Assembly (NCBI GenBank): GCA_018883895.1
Contig: JAHLFG010000009.1
Span: forward strand, 1-41,702
Length of the DNA stretch: 41,702 nucleotides
Direction of reading: 5' to 3'
Origin: Candidatus Anaerobiospirillum merdipullorum
Lineage (GTDB): Bacteria; Pseudomonadota; Gammaproteobacteria; Enterobacterales; Succinivibrionaceae
In this document: piece by piece, positions 36,648-41,702 of the stretch
How positions within the stretch are numbered: position 1 is the first letter of the stretch
Layout: each line of letters opens with the position of its first letter
Notes under the pieces: model-generated
What the model was told of the DNA's origin: nothing
The model's database searches: none
Seen by the model: the letters and a program-made list of their open reading frames with translations, nothing else
Made by a program: the position numbers and the translations under genes

Positions 36648-37194
36648 AGCAGCTGACGTAATTGCCCGCGGTGGGGTCATCATTGCCCCCACCGAAGGGG
36701 TCTATGGCTTTTCGTGTCGCATTGATAATGAAGCGGCCATCGCGCGTATTTTGGCGCTCAAGGGACGGGCGGCGGGCAAGGGCTTTATCACCCTGTGTGC
36801 TACCACCAAGGATGCCATGGCTTTAATTGAGCAAGATAAACTGCCCCCCGCGACTTTAAGCCTCATGCATCAATTATGGCCCGGACCACATACCTTTGTA
36901 TTGCCCTGCAAGGATACTTATGTGGGGCTTTTAAGCGGCTATCGCCATACTTTGGCGGTGCGGGTACCTTCATTTCCCCTCTTACAAGAGCTGTTATCAC
37001 GTTGCCCCACCCCCATAGTCTCCACTTCCGCCAATTTAAGCGGCCATGCGCCATATAAGGATTTACAGGCCGTGACCGCCGCTTTTGGGGCACAGGTCGA
37101 TTACGTGCTCCCCGCAGCCTGCGAGGGTTTGTCGGGACCTACTTCCATTCATGATGGCCTCACCGGCCAACTCTTGCGTCAGGGAGGCGCTTAA
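36637..37194 (+). CDS. tsaC: L-threonylcarbamoyladenylate synthase, TsaC/YrdC family
   Basis: 185 aa (E. coli TsaC 190). It makes threonylcarbamoyl-AMP for t6A37 modification of tRNA. YrdC-fold features are VIIAPTEGVYGFSCR, ALKGRAAGKGFITL, LWPGPHTFVLP, VRVPSFPLL and IVSTSANLSGH. The ATG lies inside purE and the stop overlaps the aroE start (TAATG). The tsaC-aroE linkage is also found in E. coli. Confidence 0.9.
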   Translation: MLNKAADVIARGGVIIAPTEGVYGFSCRIDNEAAIARILALKGRAAGKGFITLCATTKDAMALIEQDKLPPATLSLMHQLWPGPHTFVLPCKDTYVGLLSGYRHTLAVRVPSFPLLQELLSRCPTPIVSTSANLSGHAPYKDLQAVTAAFGAQVDYVLPAACEGLSGPTSIHDGLTGQLLRQGGA

Positions 37195-38048
37195 TGCGTT
37201 TTGCAGTTTTTGGCAATCCCATTGCCCATTCTTTATCCCCGCTTATCCATGAGCATTTTGCCAGTCAAGTCGGGCTTAACCTTACTTACGAGCGCATCTT
37301 GGTAGACCGGCCGTTTGCCACCATGGTAACGGACTTTTTTGAAGCCGGCGGCAATGGTTGTAATGTCACGGTGCCGTGTAAATTGGAGGCTTTTGCCTTG
37401 GCCACGCGCTTGTCTGACAACGCTCAAGCTGCCGGTGCGGTCAATACCTTAAAGCGTGATGATGATGGCTCTATAAGCGGCTTTAATACCGACGGCCCGG
37501 GACTGGTGCGCGATTTGCAGCGTTTGCATTTGCTCAAAGACAAAGCGCGAGTCTTAATCTTGGGAGCCGGTGGCGCGGCACAGGGCATTGTGCGTCCCTT
37601 GCTGGAGGCGGGAGTGGCGCATATTACCATGGTCAATCGTCAGGTCACTAAAGCGGCCAATATTGCCGCACATTTTCCCAGCAAGGTTGAGGCACAGAGC
37701 TATCAAAGCTTAAATGAAAGTTTGGCTGCCAAGCTCTCTCATGACCATCAGGCCGTATCCTTTGATTTAATTATCAATGCCACTTCAAGCTCGCTATTGC
37801 ACGTGCTGCCGCCTATCGAGGCTTTAATCGTGCAGCAGGCGGGCGCGGTCTATGATTTGATGTATACCCCGCAAGGGGAGACCATCTTCACGCGCTTTGC
37901 TCGGGACTTGGGAGTGGGCAAGACTGCCGACGGTATTGGCATGTTGATTGCGCAGGCAGCCTTGAGCTTTGAAATCTGGACCGGCAAGCGCCCGGATATT
38001 GCCAAGACCATTGCCTATCTGCAAGCTTATTTGCAGGAGCGTCACTAA
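37194..38048 (+). CDS. aroE: Shikimate dehydrogenase AroE
   Basis: 284 aa NADPH-dependent enzyme of the shikimate pathway. The shikimate-binding AHSLSP (S13, S15), catalytic K63 in NVTVPCKLEAF and D100 in FNTDGPG are present, together with the nucleotide-binding LGAGGAAQGIV and NRQ. It starts on the tsaC stop codon; rsmJ begins 1 bp after its stop. Confidence 0.93.
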   Translation: MRFAVFGNPIAHSLSPLIHEHFASQVGLNLTYERILVDRPFATMVTDFFEAGGNGCNVTVPCKLEAFALATRLSDNAQAAGAVNTLKRDDDGSISGFNTDGPGLVRDLQRLHLLKDKARVLILGAGGAAQGIVRPLLEAGVAHITMVNRQVTKAANIAAHFPSKVEAQSYQSLNESLAAKLSHDHQAVSFDLIINATSSSLLHVLPPIEALIVQQAGAVYDLMYTPQGETIFTRFARDLGVGKTADGIGMLIAQAALSFEIWTGKRPDIAKTIAYLQAYLQERH

Positions 38049-38049
38049 A

Positions 38050-38814
38050 GTGCCGGCCGGGGGCTTAATTTATCTGTCCTTTAAGGCCGCAGACGGTCTG
38101 GCTCAAGCGGCGCAACAGCTTTTTCCGGAGCTAGAGGCCGGCAAGAGCATGCCCTGTGCCCTTCTGCCTACGGGGGCATGCCTGTATCTGGGGGAGCGGG
38201 CGGAGTTGCGCGCCTCCCTTAGCACAGACAAGCATCCTTTTTATTTAGATTTACTTGCGCCCAAATTGCGCTGGCGCATTGAGCATCCTGGGGCTGAGGC
38301 TTTGCTTAGGGCCTGTGGCAATAAATTAAGCCCGGGCGGTCATATCTATGATGCCACCGCCGGCATGGGGCGCGATGCGCTACTGCTTTCTTCCCGCGGC
38401 TTTGCCGTCACCATGTTTGAGCGTCAACCTATTATCTATCTGCTGCTTTTTGATGCGCTCAACCGCGCCAAGATGGCGGGAGTGTATAACTTTATCCTGC
38501 CTACTTTGCACTATGGCACCGCGCTTGCGGCCACGGCTAGCTCTTTGCCGGAGGTTATTTACTATGATCCGATGTTCCCGCCACGGCGCAAAGAGGCCTT
38601 AGTGAAAAAAGAGATGCAGGTGTTTCATCAATTAGTGGGCTTTGATACGGATATTGAAGCTACCGCCGGTAGCTTACTGCGCTTATGTACCAAGCGCCTG
38701 GTCATTAAGCGCCCGGCCGGAGCTGTGGCGGTAAGCGCACCGGGGCTTAAACCTGCCTATCAAGTAGATGGCGGCGGCTGTCGCTTTGATTGTTATCTGC
38801 CGCCTAAGGCCTAG
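38050..38814 (+). CDS. rsmJ: 16S rRNA m2G1516 methyltransferase RsmJ
   Basis: The core DATAGMGRDALLLSSRGF (SAM-binding), YYDPMFPPRRKEALVKKEM and FHQLVGFDTD match RsmJ (YhiQ). I start at GTG 38050, immediately after the aroE stop with AGGAG upstream, giving 254 aa (E. coli 250). The longer frame to 37969 would overlap aroE and add residues not found in the family. Last gene of the purE-tsaC-aroE-rsmJ unit. Confidence 0.88.
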   Translation: MPAGGLIYLSFKAADGLAQAAQQLFPELEAGKSMPCALLPTGACLYLGERAELRASLSTDKHPFYLDLLAPKLRWRIEHPGAEALLRACGNKLSPGGHIYDATAGMGRDALLLSSRGFAVTMFERQPIIYLLLFDALNRAKMAGVYNFILPTLHYGTALAATASSLPEVIYYDPMFPPRRKEALVKKEMQVFHQLVGFDTDIEATAGSLLRLCTKRLVIKRPAGAVAVSAPGLKPAYQVDGGGCRFDCYLPPKA

Positions 38815-38844
38815 GCGCAAGGCTCTAAAGACACGCCTTAGTTC

Positions 38845-39675
38845 TTAGGGCTCTAACATGACAAAGCCTTGCTTAGAAAAGCTAGCGGCCACCTCAGGCT
38901 TAGTTTGCAATTGCTCTATCCACTGCACGGCCGTAGCATGGGCTTTGCCCTGTAGAGCTAGCGCATAGACCTTAAGCTCGGGGTACCAATCCTGCGGCAA
39001 GAGCCAATATGAGCCTTCAGTGGTGCCGTCAGCGCGCGTAATTAGCGGCAGAGTGACGATGCCACTTTGTACATTACCGCTACTTACCATCGCATAGACC
39101 TGATATTCCTGCTCGGCCCGATAGAGGCGATTTTTTAAATAATTGGTGGGAAAATCACTCCGTGCTACCACTTGCGCGGCGGCAAAGCCCGCCGGGGTCA
39201 ACTCCCCCTTGGGCAGGGCGAGGGACTGTAAACGCTGCGCTTTGACGGCCTGTCCGTTGCCATCGGCCAACAGCTTGGGATCGTGGGCAAAAAGGACTAA
39301 AGGGACTTTGGCAAAGGCCTTAAAATCTTGCGGCAGGGCGCGTCGGGAGCGCATTAATAAGAGCGCATAACGCTCGGAGGTGGTCAGTAAGACATCACAG
39401 CGGCGCGTTTGATTGGCCAAGATGGCATAGAGCGTCGACTCCGGGGCAAAATAGGGGGTAAAGGCCGGCAGGGTGCGGCTGTGGCTTAAAGCATTTATGG
39501 GACCGTAAAATTGCGGGGCGGCACAGATCTGCAAGGCAGTATCATCTGTCTTCGAGCCTTGCTTATCATCGCTACCAAAAAGGGTCCAAAAGGCCTGTGC
39601 GGGGCTGATGGCCCAACTTAAGATAAGGCCTAATAGCAATAGGGTTACATACTTTAAACGCCGCGACTTTAACAT
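38845..39675 (-). CDS. ModA-like periplasmic binding protein
   Basis: 276 aa with a signal peptide (YVTLLLLGLILSWAISPAQA). The mature part has a ModA-like layout: CAAPQFYGPINAL at the first strand, RCDVLLTTSERYAL, GNVQSGIVTLPLI, and a C-terminal AVQWIEQLQTKPEVAASFSKQGFVML. Similarity is moderate, and no modB or modC is next to it, so molybdate is only one possible ligand. It lies 30 bp downstream of the symporter-EIIA gene and may be co-transcribed. Convergent with rsmJ; no clear terminator was identified in the 30-bp gap. Confidence 0.65.
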   Translation of the reverse strand: MLKSRRLKYVTLLLLGLILSWAISPAQAFWTLFGSDDKQGSKTDDTALQICAAPQFYGPINALSHSRTLPAFTPYFAPESTLYAILANQTRRCDVLLTTSERYALLLMRSRRALPQDFKAFAKVPLVLFAHDPKLLADGNGQAVKAQRLQSLALPKGELTPAGFAAAQVVARSDFPTNYLKNRLYRAEQEYQVYAMVSSGNVQSGIVTLPLITRADGTTEGSYWLLPQDWYPELKVYALALQGKAHATAVQWIEQLQTKPEVAASFSKQGFVMLEP

Positions 39676-39705
39676 CTTTTCCTCTCGTTTATTGGTATTT
39701 ACTTT

Positions 39706-41583
39706 TTACTCTAAGCTGCGGGTGATTTTTAGCGAGCATTGCAATAAGCGCGCATAGATCTCATGGGGACTGCTAGCTTGGCGCAATTTATCGGCAAAGC
39801 CTGGCTCATTGAGCATGAGGGACAAACGTCCAAGCAAGGTCAAATGCGAGCTACCATCATCCGGAGCGACAATTAAAAAGATAAGATCGCAGCAACTGCC
39901 ATCGGGGCAAACCAATTCCTTTAAGGGTTGGTCTAAGACACACAAAGCCATTGCCGGGCGCAGGGCAAAAGATCCACGCGCATGCGCAATAGCAATGCCT
40001 TGGGCAATGGCACACGAGCTTTCTTCATGGCGCTTGGCAATATCTTGCATTAAGGCGTAAGTTGAGCCCACGCTCCCTTGCGCGGCTAAACGGGCGCATA
40101 ATTCCTCGACAATTAGCGTCAAATTCCGTCCGGCGGCATGATGGCGCACAATGCACGATTCATCTAAGGCATAGCGCACCATGGTCGGACTGCTGGTAAA
40201 GCTTTCGGCACTTAAATTTTCTTTGGGCTTGCGCAAGAACTCTAAGGTCGCGAGCATATTGTTAAAAAAGATCCCGTGCAGGCGATAGCGCTTGAGATAC
40301 AGCCCAAGCATGAAGAGTGCAAAGAGCGCCGATAAGATAAGTAATAGGCGAAAATCAAATTGTGCCGGCACCTTAAGCCCGGTTGGCAGGGCAATTAAGG
40401 CACTAAAGGCCGCTTGGAAGCCGGAGATCAAATAGGCCAGAACCAAACCAAATTTGACGCACATCGTTTGGGTGGCAAAGAGTAAACCCTCGGCGCGGAT
40501 GCCGGTTTTAAATTCACCATAATCAACACTGTCAGCTAGCATAATGGTAGTCAAAACCGAGCACAATGCCAGCCCGATGGAAAAGAGGGTATAGGTGGCG
40601 CAGAGGGTAAACGGCGTTTGCAGATTATCCAGGCGCAACAGGCACATTAAAAGCGCACCTACACATAAGGCTAAGGCCCCAAAGACAAAGAGTTTACGCC
40701 GCCCCAAGCGCTTAATTAAAGGTAAGAGCAAGATTAAGCTTAAGGCCTGTCCTACTGCGCCACTTAAAGCGGCCGCATTTAAGGCCGGGGAGCTACTGGC
40801 CAAATGGGTAAAAATGGCAGTGTGTGCCAGGCCAACGGTGATTTGCAAACAGAGAGTTACCGCGGCGACAATTAAGAGCTCATCATTACTTAAGATAAAA
40901 CGTAAGCTAGCACGGAGCTTTAAAGGCTGCGGGGTTAATTGTAATGATCGGTCTTGCACCAGGCAGAGCATAAAGATTTGGGTGAGCACAAAGGCCGCGG
41001 CGGTCCACAGCGCAACGTCAAATAAGGCACTACGCAAGGCTATGGCCGGGGTGCTGATAATGACACTGCTACCTACCGCGATAATCAATTGGGCGCCCAA
41101 GAGCGTACCCAAGCGCGCCAGCATGGCCATCTTCTCCCGAATCCGCGGACGCGCGCCAAAGTCGGCTATCAAGGCCCAATAGGGAATATCACTAAAGGTA
41201 TAGCATAAGGTCCAGAGCAAAAAAATGCTGGCAGCATAGATTTGAAAGGCTGCGGCGTTAAACCCGGGGTCATAGAATAAAGCCGGAGTGGTAAGCGCAC
41301 TTAAGATCATACCAAGGGCCAAATAGGGTTTAAATTTGCCCCAGCGGCTGCGGGTGAGATCACAGACATAGCCAAGTAGCGGATCAGACAGTGCGTCAAA
41401 TAAACGGCCGACAATAAAGAGTCCTAACACAAAGGATCCCGAGCATTTGCCGCTAAGGCTCAAATAGAGCATAAAAAAGGCAGTGACCAACCAATAAATG
41501 AGGTCCTTGCCCAAACCGCCTACACTATAGGCCAGCTCTTCAAGGCGCTGCGGGGAATGATTATATTTTGCCAATAAGTGCAT
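39706..41583 (-). CDS. GPH-family sugar:cation symporter fused to a PTS EIIA (fructose/Ntr-type) domain
   Basis: Residues ~15-450 form a 12-segment GPH transporter (glycoside-pentoside-hexuronide) with GRLFDALSDPLLGYVCDLTR and SRWGKFKPYL, the family signature. After a linker, residues ~480-625 resemble EIIA of the fructose/Ntr class, with the phosphorylatable histidine H534 in GIAIAHARG and DLIFLIVAPDD. LacS-type symporters carry EIIA of the glucose class instead, so this combination is unusual. Phosphorylation of H534 could gate transport. Sugar substrate unknown. No strong Shine-Dalgarno is visible before ATG 41583. Confidence 0.85.
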   Translation of the reverse strand: MHLLAKYNHSPQRLEELAYSVGGLGKDLIYWLVTAFFMLYLSLSGKCSGSFVLGLFIVGRLFDALSDPLLGYVCDLTRSRWGKFKPYLALGMILSALTTPALFYDPGFNAAAFQIYAASIFLLWTLCYTFSDIPYWALIADFGARPRIREKMAMLARLGTLLGAQLIIAVGSSVIISTPAIALRSALFDVALWTAAAFVLTQIFMLCLVQDRSLQLTPQPLKLRASLRFILSNDELLIVAAVTLCLQITVGLAHTAIFTHLASSSPALNAAALSGAVGQALSLILLLPLIKRLGRRKLFVFGALALCVGALLMCLLRLDNLQTPFTLCATYTLFSIGLALCSVLTTIMLADSVDYGEFKTGIRAEGLLFATQTMCVKFGLVLAYLISGFQAAFSALIALPTGLKVPAQFDFRLLLILSALFALFMLGLYLKRYRLHGIFFNNMLATLEFLRKPKENLSAESFTSSPTMVRYALDESCIVRHHAAGRNLTLIVEELCARLAAQGSVGSTYALMQDIAKRHEESSCAIAQGIAIAHARGSFALRPAMALCVLDQPLKELVCPDGSCCDLIFLIVAPDDGSSHLTLLGRLSLMLNEPGFADKLRQASSPHEIYARLLQCSLKITRSLE

Positions 41584-41594
41584 AAATAAACTTA

Positions 41595-41614
41595 GCGCAG
41601 AGCTTAGTCTGCGC
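41595..41614 (-). promoter_or_regulatory. Inverted repeat in the leader of the symporter gene
   Basis: GCGCAGA (41595-41601) and TCTGCGC (41608-41614) flank a GCTTAG spacer, 12 bp upstream of the start codon. It could be a repressor site or an mRNA hairpin. In 41615-41702 no gene is seen. Confidence 0.35.
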
Positions 41615-41702
41615 GCTGTAAGATAAATTCAAGATTACCCTATCTATTGTAACAAGCTCCACCCCAGCTTAGGGACGCGATTTAAGCTTTAGTTAATCAA
41701 GG

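Noticed and set aside
37969-38049. Upstream extension of rsmJ into aroE
   Set aside because: The residues overlap aroE in another frame and are not conserved; the GTG at 38050 gives the standard family length.
38815-38844. Terminator between rsmJ and the ModA-like gene
   Set aside because: Only a weak imperfect pairing (GCCTTAG with TTAGGGC) and no T-tract could be found.
40595-41182. 195-codon plus-strand ORF opposite the GPH symporter
   Set aside because: Lysine/arginine-rich antisense shadow of hydrophobic codons, with no ribosome site.

Overview
The window looks like the chromosome of a gammaproteobacterium. The ribosomal proteins closely follow Escherichia coli in sequence and order, and uvrD, dnaE, tsaC, aroE and rsmJ are all of enterobacterial type. 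A host-associated anaerobe of the Succinivibrionaceae/Aeromonadales kind would fit, but that placement is inference and no rRNA is present to test it.

Layout. (1) 1-2227: the extreme left edge holds what looks like the 3' end of an IS200/IS605-type tnpB with its terminal hairpin, directly abutting uvrD. (2) 2347-17945: a complete S10-spc-alpha ribosomal protein cluster. It has three recognisable promoters (before rpsJ, rplN and rpsM), a terminator after rpsQ and a terminator at the end. Its main novelty is two different RNA polymerase alpha genes, in the order rpsD-rpoA(1)-rplQ-rpoA(2). The two N-terminal domains have degenerated in complementary places, while both DNA-binding C-terminal domains are intact. 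This suggests an obligate alpha heterodimer. Several ribosomal proteins (S3, S11, L17, L15) also carry low-complexity Ala/Pro- or Lys/Ala-rich extensions. (3) 17946-20353: an accessory island with different base composition. It holds a decayed or unknown ORF tract and an AlbA_2/GHKL ATPase/HTH protein containing 36 perfect in-frame 9-bp repeats (Gly-Thr/Ala-Asp/Asn). (4) 20487-32226, minus strand: an organophosphonate region. A DeoR-type regulator precedes phnX, a phosphonate-type iron alcohol dehydrogenase and phnD-phnC-phnE-phnE. After a terminator comes a second ABC importer of the iron/polyamine/aminoethylphosphonate class, with an alkaline-phosphatase-superfamily hydrolase and a HAD phosphatase. 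No PhnW transaminase is present, so the dehydrogenase may supply the phosphonoacetaldehyde that PhnX consumes. (5) 32243-35944: dnaE on the minus strand, just upstream of deoR. (6) 36141-38814: a tightly overlapping plus-strand operon purE-tsaC-aroE-rsmJ. (7) 38845-41583, minus strand: a lone ModA-like binding protein and a GPH-family sugar symporter fused to a fructose/Ntr-type PTS EIIA domain.

The parts most worth attention are the twin alpha subunits, the PhnW-less phosphonate cluster with its double transporter, the repeat-bearing AlbA_2 protein, and the symporter-EIIA fusion. No tRNA, rRNA or CRISPR array was seen. All functional calls rest on reading motifs and on remembered family sequences; no database search was possible.
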